Part shown: in pieces, positions 23,529 through 34,692 of the stretch
Position numbering within the stretch: position 1 is the first letter of the stretch
Layout: the number at the start of each line of letters is the position of its first letter
Source of the DNA: Datisca glomerata
Taxonomy: Eukaryota > Streptophyta > Magnoliopsida > Cucurbitales > Datiscaceae
DNA length: 64,000 nt
Reading direction: 5' to 3'
Assembly (NCBI GenBank): GCA_003255025.1
Contig: QANY01003971.1
Span: forward strand, 482,607 to 546,606
The notes under the pieces: generated by a model
The model's input: the letters and a program-made list of their open reading frames with translations, nothing else
What the model was told of the DNA's origin: nothing
The model's database searches: none
Program-made: the position numbers and the translations under genes

Positions 23529-23950
23529 TTTCTTGTTTTCTCCCTACTTTTAGGTTTTAGAGAGAGAGAGAGAGATCTAGAGGAATTGATCTCTTTGCAT
23601 TTGTAAATTTGAATGAAAAGGAAGAAGATTCAGATTTTTATTTGGGTGAAGATAGAGAAAGAGGAGAATTAATGGAGGTGAGAGGTGGTGTTTTCATAGG
23701 ATGAGCTTCCTTTTTCACTTAGAAAGGTAAAAGCAAGGTTTTGGTTTGGTGCAGGTTGGGCCATGAGAGAGAAAGAGGTGGGTAGTATGCTCATTTTGGC
23801 AAAACTTCATGACTTCCGAGTAATTCATGTGCTATACTGTCATGGTACCTCGTATAACATTTTGACCCATTAATCATTGCGCAAGTGTCATTAAGCAGTG
23901 GTTTAATAGTGTACTCTCATATATATATGACAATTCCACCTAAATTTCCT
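23529..23950 (-). promoter_or_regulatory. 5' leader and proximal promoter of the TCP gene
   Basis: On the transcribed strand, about 35-50 bases before the ATG, is a pyrimidine (CT)n leader (GAGAGAGAGAGAGA on the plus strand, 23563-23576). CT-rich leaders are frequent in plant 5' UTRs. A TATATATATA run at 23919-23929 is the best TATA candidate but would give a leader close to 390 bases. Assigning either role is inference. Confidence 0.35.
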
Positions 23951-24659
23951 ATATTTAAATGGAGATTTTTTTATTTTATAAACGGGGTAAGTATTACTGA
24001 GAATTAAAATCAGATCGTCTATGATATTAATGTTTGGAAGAAATATTAAGCTAACAAAACTTTTAGATAAAACTTGGGGAGAACTACCCAGAAAAAAAAT
24101 ATAGGCAATTTCGTTAAAAATGGTCCGAAAAAATGTATTTGCAAATATGGCCTAGCGTCAATATACTTACCTATATGTATAACATATTCACTTTTTTTTT
24201 CCTGTTTGAGCCTTGATTTCGGATTCAAAAAATATATTTTCCATTTTTTTAGAAATTGATTATTTTTGTTAATTACTTATGTTTCTATGTTGTTAACCTT
24301 TCTGACAGTTGATTATTATTGATTCCTTAATCGTAGATAATATATTTACTACTCGCGCAATCAGCTTGTTAACAGAATTTCAAATATTACTTCCAAAGCA
24401 TTATATATATTTAGTGAATTTTACATTTATGACTTGTAGAGACAGAAATCTCAACCATTTATGCAACTAGAAAAATTGACAAATTTTAATAGACTTAATC
24501 TACGTTAAAAAGAAAGCAAAGATCTAGTCCTCAATAGGCAAACTTAATTTTATTAGCAAGTACACAAGCAATGAAATTGGCTCCCGGATATATTCTGATT
24601 AGGCTGTGAATTTTCCTTCTTTTGTGTTGATAACACTTTTGGTGTAGGATGGGTAGATG

Positions 24660-25093
24660 TTTGTTTTATTCATTGTTGTGGATTCCTCGGAGTATGCTCT
24701 TGTAGCTTGTAACTTGTCCGAGGTTAATATACTTCTTACTGGCCGAATAAATGGCTCCTTCATCTATAAGATTGTATGAGAAGATGCCAAAACAAAATAT
24801 GTAGTTGCTGTGGGAGCATGTACGTTTACAGAGGATGTTCAATACCGATTCTCATATAGGTACTGTCCCAGAAGTGGATAAATAATTTCATGTGGATGTC
24901 TATTTGTGGCGTTGATAGACCCATTGCAATTATAGATGTGCTATAAAAAAATTATGTAAGGAAGTATCTTGAGAAATCTATGAAGATGGAATTAAGTCTC
25001 AACAACAATATGAGAATCAATGTTTTATGACCAATCACAAATTTCATGTTAGACAAGTACTCAAACTAGATATTATGATCAACAATTATGGGT
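24660..25093 (+). pseudogene. ndhK: Nuclear copy of plastid ndhK fragment (NUPT)
   Basis: Across frames, the translation follows plastid NADH dehydrogenase subunit K, the Fe-S cluster-bearing subunit of the thylakoid NDH complex. Matching points are KYVVAVGACT (the family's CxxGxC-type region), VDVYL (PVDVYLPGCPP region), EIYEDGIKSQQQYENQCF and MTNHKFHV near the C-terminus, in the correct order. The frame shifts several times, the PGCPP Cys-Pro motif is destroyed and stops occur, so it is a decayed insertion of plastid DNA. The 5' part before about 24,750 matches weakly. The mitochondrial-type homologue lacks the TNHKF tail, which favours plastid origin. Confidence 0.75.
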
Positions 25094-25105
25094 CTTATTA
25101 GGAGT

Positions 25106-25231
25106 GTTCGTGTAGGTCAATGTAGTTCATTTTTTAATCTACAAGGATCAAGATCAAATTAACGTTCGTTCATGTAGGTCAATGTAGTTTATTTATCAAT
25201 CTATAAGGATCAAGATCAAATTAATATTCAT
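25106..25231 (+). repeat. 62-bp tandem duplication
   Basis: Two head-to-tail units beginning GTTCRTGTAGGTCAATGTAG at 25106 and 25168, both continuing through AAGGATCAAGATCAAATTAA, with a few substitutions. It follows the ndhK fragment by only 13 bases. Confidence 0.8.
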
Positions 25232-26407
25232 TCTGTCTTTGTCAAAGAAAGATGGGGACTTAAGTGAGACAAAATTTTTTTATTTCAGATATTTCTGGTA
25301 AAAAGAAAATCAAAATTTTTGATTATTCAAAACTTAGCATCAAATTATGTCAGAGGAGCAACACATAACTTTTTAAAAAAAAATTGATTGTAAAAGTTTT
25401 TTTAACGTAAAAATAGTTGTTAATCCTAAACATAATTTAAGGAGATTCTCTTCCATTTTAGTAACTTTTTTCCTATATCAAAACATACTAATTCAGTTAT
25501 TCTCTTCTCTACTCCATAAGAGCTACATAAGGTTAGCCCTAAAAATATTGGCTTAAAAGTTGCTCATTACATATCCTAGATCTCAAATTGTTTTAGGTGC
25601 AGTTAATTCCTGTGGTTATATCCATGTGTTAAAGTCGGTTATCTATCTTGATTCGTGTAAACAACTTTTGGAAGCACTTTGTACATATTATTAAGTCGGA
25701 TATGCTTAAACTAACTCAGGCATAGTAAAAATATAAAATAACAAAAATTCACATGTAAAAGAACACCCAAATTCTGACGCTTTTCCAAGAATACGGAAAT
25801 GATAATATTCGGAGTGGAGAACCTGTGAAAGTGATTTTCAGCAAAAACTGCCACAACCCCAACCTATGGTGACAGTTCACGTGGGTAGAGGTGGGAGAGC
25901 TTGATAGCAACCTATCCTATTTTCTCCAGTGATAGAGAGAGATAGAGAGAGAAGAAGCAGCTGAAAGTAAAGCAGACATGGCACCTCTATGATATGTCTA
26001 GAGAGAGAGAGAGGAAGGGCAAATATGGTATATAAGTAGAAAAAGCGAGAGAGAGGGCCGAGGAGGAATGTGCAATACTGAGATAAGGTGGCCTACTTTA
26101 CCGCCATAGAAGGAAACGCTTTGTTTTGAGTGGACAGGTAATTGTCAAAATTCATTTACTTTTTTGACTAAACAATGTTCTTCTTCTATACTTGGTCTTA
26201 GGGTTCCTTTCGTATCTTCCGTAGCTGAATAACACATGTTCCCATAGGTCCTCTGCTAATCCTTGACCAATCCAGCTCTACAGTTTTGAATTTATTAAAT
26301 CAAAATGCTACTTCCTTAATTTTCTTTTACTTTCCATTTTGCATATATTGATGTAGATGTGAAATTATAAGGATGAGAGGTCACAATGTGATTGTCTCTC
26401 CAGATAT

Positions 26408-26460
26408 TTGTCACGTGAGTAATTATGCCCATTTTATGGATCCATATGCCCACGTGACAA
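26408..26460. repeat. Inverted G-box pair
   Basis: Perfect 10-bp inverted repeat TTGTCACGTG (26408-26417) and CACGTGACAA (26451-26460) with a 33-base spacer. Each arm holds a CACGTG G-box, the core bound by plant bZIP and bHLH factors. With no gene nearby, a regulatory role is speculative. Confidence 0.7.
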
Positions 26461-26469
26461 CCATTAAGA

Positions 26470-26512
26470 GGGGCGGCCACTGGTTAGGAGGGGCGACCAC
26501 AGTGGCCGCCCC
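26470..26512. repeat. GC-rich 13-bp inverted repeat with an internal direct copy
   Basis: GGGGCGGCCACTG (26470-26482) pairs perfectly with CAGTGGCCGCCCC (26500-26512). Between them GAGGGGCGACCAC (26488-26500) is a one-mismatch direct copy of GAGGGGCGGCCAC (26468-26480). The block is a sharp GC island in AT-rich DNA. Confidence 0.8.
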
Positions 26513-27339
26513 GCCCCTCCCAATAATTTCTCGATGTAGAGAGAGCATGTCAATTATATACTTACTGTTTAATAATTTAATGAGACAGATTACCCTACTC
26601 TTTTTCTCATTATTGTTCTTTTAATTCAAATAATATGGTTGTAGTGAGATGATTAACGATTAAAAGCTCAATTTTTCATGTAGAGATCAAGTTATCTCAG
26701 TTCCCAACTGTAATGGTAAACGAAGAAGAAAACAAGACTCAAGATTTATTCTTCGCCCCAAAACAACTAGTTTGAGATTATTGATAATTTAACATGGTAT
26801 TAAAGAATTAGAAAATAGAACCCAAGTCCATATCTATGAAGAAACAATCTTTCTTCTCAATTCAAATTACTAATGTTAATTTAATATTGTCACATTTAGG
26901 TATAATTGTTCTTCACTATCTCTTGTAATTTTTTTGTCTTCTTCGTTTAATATGGTTGTTACTAACCAAAGTGAAAATTTGTTAGCATAGGCCTCATCCA
27001 CGAGTGAAGCTATATTATTCCTCACGATTTTTTGTTGGTCGTTGGAGCATGGAGAGTTGAAAAAATAATGGGGAAGAAGAAGGGATACCACTGAATGGTT
27101 TTCTAAATTCACATTTGATTGCTCGTTTGTGGCTTGTAGATTAACAAGGGATATAAAAAATGGATTATATGCTAATCTCAGGAATCTTGATTAGTTACAA
27201 GATTAGTGGATAAATCATTAACTAGTTATGCAACACTTAATGTGTGCTGATGGGAGCATGCTGGTGTAGGTGCTGGCTATGGAGAGATGGTGAAATAGAG
27301 AGTTGATAGGTGCTCAAGTTGACTAGGAGAGTTGAGGTG

Positions 27340-28290
27340 TTCAAGCTTACTAGGATGAGGAATACCTTAACGTACCCCTTGCTCCAGGGGAATCCTCCAC
27401 ATTGAGCTTGCATCTGAGGTGATCAAATTGGGAGCCAATAAGTACTTGTAAACCCGTCAGTCAATTGACAATGGGAGAAAATGTACATGACTTTAAGTTA
27501 TTTGGCTACAATCTTGTCCTAAACAAAATGGATATACATTTACATATATTTAGTACGGGCTGCTTCAACTCTATCACACCAAGAGATAGGATTGACTGCA
27601 GTCCAAGTGATGCTGCTTCAACTCTATCACACCAAATGATAGGAATAGTGCTAGATACATGCATTTATGATAGTAAAAAGTGAATCCAACAAAGTTTAAC
27701 AGTTGTGTGGGCTAGGGCTCTATATCACTCATATGCTACAATGAGCCACAACATGTTGTTCTTGGAGGGACCAAGTGATTAGATTCTCACCAAAACAATA
27801 GCATAGCGACAAGGAGAGCGCATGTCATCAATGTTACTGGCCTAATTTGCAAAACTGAATGCCTATCGGGTGAGCTGAGGTGCCATGTTTAAAAGTGATT
27901 CTCTCTTAAAGAATCCATTTGAGGTACCTTAATAGAATTTTCAAGCGTGTTAGGGACAAGTTGTAGGACTTTGAATGAACTAGCTAAGTATGTTAACATA
28001 AAAGCAATGTCTGGTCAATAACATGCTGTAGAGCATTTACGATTCTTCTATACTGAGTGATATCAGAAATGAGTTCACCACTAGTAGAAGAGATTTTGGT
28101 AAGGCGGTGGTAAGGGTGGGGTAGGGTTTGAAGTTTGTCATGTTAGTTTTATGTGAGATCTCATAGAGGTACCTAGTTTCAGACATATGATTTCATGCAT
28201 GGGTTGATCTAACATCAATGTCCATAAAAATGACGAAGTGGGCATGTGTCCTTGATGTTGTGAATAATGTCTTTATGCATGTGATGTTAA
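27340..28290 (-). pseudogene. copia RT C-terminus plus RNase H remnant
   Basis: Read from 28290 downward: KDIIHNIKDTCPLLYF/GIDV (the copia FxMKDLGxLxYFLGI region), SGELISDITQYRRIVNALQ (PLxDxTxYRSLVGALQ), then TxPDIAFML and SxFIQSPT. RNase H follows: DDMRSPCRYAIVL (DRRSTTGYCVFLG), YRALAHTT (EYRALA), WCD near 27630 and FDHLRCKLNV near 27430, all in copia order. A purine tract GGAGCAAGGGG precedes a possible 3' LTR below 27,370. Stops and frameshifts are frequent. A 24-bp direct repeat (27559-27582 and 27612-27635) duplicates part of RNase H. Confidence 0.8.
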
Positions 28291-29061
28291 GACCTTATTG
28301 CTAACTAATAAGTAAAGTATTTTTTATTTAATATTTATATGCATGTATGTTAGATGCTTCACAAATGTAATGAAAATTTCATGAATATTATGTGTCCTTA
28401 AGCATTGTATATAAGAGTTATACACAAGAGGATAATGTTGAATGATAACAATAAAAAAATTGTTCGTAATTAAGATATTAAATTACTCAATAATACTATT
28501 ACAACTCATTTTCAATAAGTTTAGAAAAGTCTTATCCGCATTGTTAATGTAAAGACACTGAAATGAGGGTACTTCAAATAATGATATTATATGAGATTGT
28601 GACACGATAGATTTGAATATCTAGTATACCGTTATCATCTAGAGAATTCAAATTTTAACATACTAATGATCATATATGGAACGATCTCAATCCTAAGTTA
28701 TTAGAATGCTCTAATTTATAATATTACAAGATGAAATCCATTCATTCATTATGAAGGCCGATAAAGAGTTCCCTAAAGTATTGGTTCAGGTCTCGAATAA
28801 AATGAACACTCAAATTTATGATAAAATCATAAATTATCATTAATTAGAAAATCAAAAGCACTTAAGGATTATTTACCTAGCTTAGTTATAAACTATTTCT
28901 GGAGAATTAATTAATCTATATGTAGTGCTTATATCAATGAAGGATTCAATTCTCTGTAGGTAGTTAATATGCATAATTTCAGGAGTATAACTTCAAGTTT
29001 ATAGCAGAATAACTTTAGAATTAATAAAATAACATAGTGATCAAAGAGTTTAATTATTGTT

Positions 29062-29945
29062 TCTTTGGACAGATTTTTCTTATTGTTCGGTCAGTTCGGT
29101 CTTAGTTTTAGTGAGGACCGAATTTTCTGATCAGTCCAGAATATCATTCGATTCTGGACTGATCCGACCAATCCGACAGAACATATATATATTGTTATTT
29201 TTTTAGGTTTTACCTACAACCTCTTTAGTTTCATTTTCATTGCATCCCGCCTCCACTTTGACTCTCTCTCATACACACCCTCTCTCTCTCTCTCTATCGC
29301 CTTATGTCTCGAATCTTTGTCTCTCAAATGTCCCATTAAAATATAAACTACCTGAGCCACCACAACGCGTTCAAAACCACGGCAGCTCCAACCAAACTTC
29401 GACATCAACAGCCAACTGACTGACGTATATAGAACCAAAAACACTACTGAAATCATAGCTATGGCCATGATCTTGCTCTGCGACTAAAGAAACTTATTCA
29501 TAAATCGAGTTTCTTTGCTAGAGCTCGATTTTTCAGATCTGGTTTTTCATATTTTTGAGATCTGAAAAAATATTATCAAGATTATGATCTATGATAGGTA
29601 TTTCATCACAATGACTCAATAAGTTATGATTTATTGTTCTATGATTTTTTAGATATCAGTTTAAATGATGTAGAGCAGTCAAATATGCTGGAACTAATTT
29701 GCTGGAGCTAAAGCTCGAATTTAATACTGGAGCTAATTTTTCAAAATTGTTGGAGCCCGAGTTTAATGATGTAGAGCAGTAAAATATGGTCCATAAAATC
29801 CGTCCGATCTTACCGTTGAAGTTCGGTCTGGATGGTTCAGATTTTTTCAAATGTAATGGTCTGTTTGGTCCTCAATATAGAAGGACCGTGATTTCCGGTC
29901 TGGTCTTGTTTTCTTGTAAAAATCTGACCGGACATACCTTGAACT
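29062..29945. mobile_element. hAT-derived segment in array unit 1
   Basis: Both flanks match the subterminal DNA of the intact MITE at 41468-42075: left side TTGTTCGGTCAGTTCGGTC... and TTCTGGACTGATCCGACC; right side GAAGTTCGGTCTGGATGGTTC and ATATAGAAGGACCGTGATTT. The outer TAGGGGTGTT termini are lost or unrecognisable, and the centre (29180-29800) differs from the MITE. Open frames inside are not gene-like. Confidence 0.7.
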
Positions 29946-31270
29946 ACTTTGAACTTTCTTCAAAACTTGATAAATGATATTGGTTTATAATTGGCGTTTT
30001 GAGTTTTAGAGAACGAAAATCATAGTCCTTTTTAAGTTCGTTGTCATTCTGCTATTTAGTTTCTTAGATTTTACACTTGGAGTTCATACGAGCTCGAGGG
30101 CTTTGATATGGGTTGCCCAGATCTGAGTTTTTCTTATACTATAGAGATTTTAGTTCGAACAAGAGTGAGAAATTGAGAGATTTAATCAAGTGTTATGTGC
30201 AATGTCTAGTCAATGACATATTGTAGAGCATTTATGATTCTTCTATATTGAGTGACATCAGAAATGAGTTCACCACTAGTAGACGAGATTTTGGTAAGGC
30301 GGTGGTAAGGATAGGGTAGGGTTTGAAGTTTGTCATGTTAGTTTTATATAAGATCTCATAGAGGTACCTAGTTTCAGACATATGATTTCATGCATGGGTT
30401 GATCTAACATCAATGCCATAAAAATAAAGAAGTGGGCATGTGTCCTTGATGTTGTGAATAATGTCTTTAAGCATGTGATGTTAAGACCTTATTGCTAACT
30501 AATAAGTAAAGTATTTTTTATTTAATGTTTATATGCATGTATGTTAGATGCTTCACAAATGTAATGAAAATTTCATGAATATTATGTGTCCTTAAGCATT
30601 GTATATAAGAGTTATACACAAGAGGATAATGTTGAATGATAACAATAAAAAAATTGTTCGTAATTAATAATTAAAGTTAAGATATTAAATTACTCAATAA
30701 TACTATTACAACTCATTTTCAATAAGTTTAGAAAAGTCTTATCCTCATTGTTAATGTGAAGACACTGAAATGAGGGTACTTCAAATAATGATATTATATG
30801 AGATTGTGACACGATAGATTTGATCATCTAATATACCGTTATCATCTAGAGAATTCAAATTTTAACATACTAATGATCATATATGGAACGATCTCAATCC
30901 TAAGTTATTAGAATGCTCTTATTTATAATATTACAAGATGAAATCCATTCATTCATTATGAAGGCCGATAAAGAGTTCCCTAAAGTTTTGGTTTAGGTCT
31001 CGAATGAAATGAACACTCAAATTTATGATAAGATCATAAAATATCATTAATTAGAAAATCAAAAGCACTCAAGGATTATTTACCTAGCTTAGTTTTAAAT
31101 TATTTTTGGAGAATTAATTAATCTATATGTAGTGTTTATATCAATGAAGTATTCAATTCTCTATAGGTAGTTAATATGCATAATTTGAAGAGTATAACTT
31201 CAAGTTTATAGTAGAATAACTTTAGAATTAATAAAATAACATAGTGATCAAAGAGTTTAATTATTGTTTT

Positions 31271-32172
31271 TTTGGACAGATTTTTCTTATTGTTCGGTCG
31301 GTTCGGTCTTCGTTTTAGTGAGGACTAAATTTTCCGATCAGTCTAGAATTTCATTCGATTCTGGACTGATCTGACCAATCCCACCGAACACACACACACA
31401 CACATATATATATATANATATATATTGTTATTTTTTTAGGTTTTACCTACAACCCCTTTAGTTTCATTTTCATTGCAGCCCGCCTCCACTTTGACTCTCT
31501 CATACACACACACACACACACCCTCTCTCTCTATCGCCTTATGTCTCGAATCTTTGTCTCTCAAATGTCCCACTAAAATATAAACTAACTGAGCCACCAC
31601 AACGTGTTCAAAACCACGGCGACTCCAACCAAACTTCGACATCAACAACTAACTGACTGACGTGTATAGAACCAAAGCCACTACTAAAATCATAGCCGTG
31701 GCCATGATCTTGCTCTGCGACTAAAGAAACTTATTCATAAATCGAGTTTCTTTGCTGGAGCTCGATTTTTCAGATCTGGTTTTTCATATATTTCAAATCT
31801 AAAAAAATATTATCAAGATTTTGATCTATGATAGGTATTTCATCATAATGGCTAAATAAGTTATGATTTATTGTTCTATGATTAAGTTTAAATGATGTAG
31901 AGCAGTCAAATATGCAAGAACTAATTTGTTGGAGCTAAAGCTCGAGTTTAATGATGGAGCTAATTTTTCAAATTTGTTGGAGCCCTAGTTTAATGATGTA
32001 GAGCAGTGAAATATGGTCCGTAAAATCCATCTGATCCGATCGTTGAAGTTCAGTTTGGATGGTTCTGATTTTTTTAAATGTAATGGTCGGTTTGGTCCTT
32101 AATATAGAAGGACCGTGATTTTCAGTCTAGTCTTGTTTTCCTGTAAAAATCTGACCGGACATACCGTTGAAC
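31271..32172. mobile_element. hAT-derived segment in array unit 2
   Basis: Diverged copy of the unit 1 segment. It carries an expanded CA/TA microsatellite (31390-31426) containing an N at 31417, in place of the short TATATATATA of units 1 and 3. Confidence 0.7.
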
Positions 32173-33008
32173 TACTTTGAACTTTCATCAAAACTTGATA
32201 AATGATACTGGTTTATAATTGGCGTTTTGATTTTTAGAGAACGAAAATCATAGTCCATTTTAAGATCTTTGAGATTCTGCTATTTAGTTTCTTAGATTTT
32301 ACACTTGGAGTTCATACGAGCTCGAGGGCTTTGATATGGGTTGCCCATATATGAGTTTTTCCTACCCAGTAGAGATTTTAGTTCGAACAAGAGTGAGAAA
32401 TTGAGAGATTTAATCAAGTGTTATGTGCAATGTCTAGTCAATGACATACTGTAGAGCATTATGATTCTTCTATATTGAGTGACATCAGAAATGAGTTCAC
32501 CATTAGTAGAAGAGATTTTGGTAAGGCAATGGTAGGTGTGGGGTAGGGTTTGAAGTCTGCCATGTTAGTTTTATACCGTTATCATCTAGAGAATTCAAAT
32601 TTTAACATACTAATGATCATATATGGAACGATCTCAATCCTAAGTTATTAGAATGCTCTAATTTATAATATTACAAGATGAAATCCATTCATTCATTATG
32701 AAGGCCGATAAAGAGTTCCCTAAAGTATTGGTTCAGGTCTCGAATAAAATGAACACTCAAATTTATGATAAAATCATAAATTATCATTAATTAGAAAATC
32801 AAAAGCACTCAAGGATTATTTACCTAGCTTAGTTATAAACTATTTCTGGAGAATTAATTAATCTATATGTAGTGCTTATATCAATGAAGGATTCAATTCT
32901 CTGTAGGTAGTTAATATGCATAATTTCAGGAGTATAACTTCAAGTTTATAGCAGAATAACTTTAGAATTAATAAAATAACATAGTGATCAAAGAGTTTAA
33001 TTATTGTT

Positions 33009-33892
33009 TCTTTGGACAGATATTTCTTATTGTTCGGTCAGTTCGGTCTTAGTTTTAGTGAGGACCGAATTTTCTGATCAGTCCAGAATATCATTCGATT
33101 CTGGACTGATCCGACCAATCCGACAGAACATATATATATTGTTATTTTTTTAGGTTTTACCTACAACCTCTTTAGTTTCATTTTCATTGCATCCCGCCTC
33201 CACTTTGACTCTCTCTCATACACACCCTCTCTCTCTCTCTCTATCGCCTTATGTCTCGAATCTTTGTCTCTCAAATGTCCCATTAAAATATAAACTACCT
33301 GAGCCACCACAACGCGTTCAAAACCACGGCAGCTCCAACCAAACTTCGACATCAACAGCCAACTGACTGACGTATATAGAACCAAAAACACTACTGAAAT
33401 CATAGCTATGGCCATGATCTTGCTCTGCGACTAAAGAAACTTATTCATAAATCGAGTTTCTTTGCTAGAGCTCGATTTTTCAGATCTGGTTTTTCATATT
33501 TTTGAGATCTGAAAAAATATTATCAAGATTATGATCTATGATAGGTATTTCATCACAATGACTCAATAAGTTATGATTTATTGTTCTATGATTTTTTAGA
33601 TATCAGTTTAAATGATGTAGAGCAGTCAAATATGCTGAAACTAATTTGCTGGAGCTAAAGCTCGAATTTAATACTGGAGCTAATTTTTCAAAATTGTTGG
33701 AGCCCGAGTTTAATGATGTAGAGCAGTAAAATATGGTCCATAAAATCCGTCCGATCTTACCGTTGAAGTTCGGTCTGGATGGTTCAGATTTTTTCAAATG
33801 TAATGGTCTGTTTGGTCCTCAATATAGAAGGACCGTGATTTCCGGTCTGGTCTTGTTTTCTTGTAAAAATCTGACCGGACATACCTTGAACT
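33009..33892. mobile_element. hAT-derived segment in array unit 3
   Basis: Almost base-for-base identical to 29062-29945 at a constant offset of 3947, including its internal open frames; I noticed only single-base differences, such as AGATTTTTC against AGATATTTC. Confidence 0.75.
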
Positions 33893-34691
33893 ACTTTGAA
33901 CTTTCTTCAAAACTTGATAAATGATATTGGTTTATAATTGGCGTTTTGAGTTTTAGAGAACGAAAATCATAGTCCTTTTTAAGTTCGTTGTCATTCTGCT
34001 ATTTAGTTTCTTAGATTTTACACTTGGAGTTCATACGAGCTCGAGGGCTTTGATATGGGTTGCCCAGATCTGAGTTTTTCTTATACTATAGAGATTTTAG
34101 TTCGAACAAGAGTGAGAAATTGAGAGATTTAATCAAGTGTTATGTGCAATGTCTAGTCAATGACATATTGTAGAGCATTTATGATTCTTCTATATTGAGT
34201 GACATCAGAAATGAGTTCACCACTAGTAGACGAGATTTTGGTAAGGCGGTGGTAAGGATAGGGTAGGGTTTGAAGTTTGTCATGTTAGTTTTATATAAGA
34301 TCTCATAGAGGTACCTAGTTTCAGACATATGATTTCATGCATGGGTTGATCTAACATCAATGCCATAAAAATAAAGAAGTGGGCATGTGTCCTTGATGTT
34401 GTGAATAATGTCTTTAAGCATGTGATGTTAAGACCTTATTGCTAACTAATAAGTAAAGTATTTTTTATTTAATGTTTATATGCATGTATGTTAGATGCTT
34501 CACAAATGTAATGAAAATTTCATGAATATTATGTGTCCTTAAGCATTGTATATAAGAGTTATACACAAGAGGATAATGTTGAATGATAACAATAAAAAAA
34601 TTGTTCGTAATTAATAATTAAAGTTAAGATATTAAATTACTCAATAATACTATTACAACTCATTTTCAATAAGTTTAGAAAAGTCTTATCC

Positions 34692-34692
34692 N
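34692..34692. other. Assembly N within the tandem array
   Basis: Homology to unit 2 jumps from the point equivalent to 30744 to the point equivalent to about 31764 across this one N. About 1 kb of repeat is therefore missing, or two contigs were joined here. Confidence 0.85.

Larger units (their letters stand above)
25232..27339. other. Intergenic with GA-rich tract and inverted repeats, no gene seen
   Basis: Non-coding. GA microsatellite-like DNA with GATAGAGAGA words occupies 25929-26055. A TATATAAG lies at 26030-26037, so an unseen 5' exon or promoter is conceivable, but no open frame follows. The two inverted repeats at 26408-26512 are listed separately. A sequence near 26790, ACATGGTATTAAAG, faintly resembles a degenerate copia primer site. 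Confidence 0.5.

Noticed and set aside
26780..26830. Possible copia primer site ACATGGTATTAAAG with an LTR before it
   Set aside because: Only partial match to the primer consensus; no second LTR or gag follows.
29214..29468. 84-residue minus-strand frame repeated exactly at 33161-33415
   Set aside because: It looks conserved only because the DNA itself was duplicated 3947 bp away. It lies in a hAT-derived segment with CT microsatellite sequence and shows no domain.
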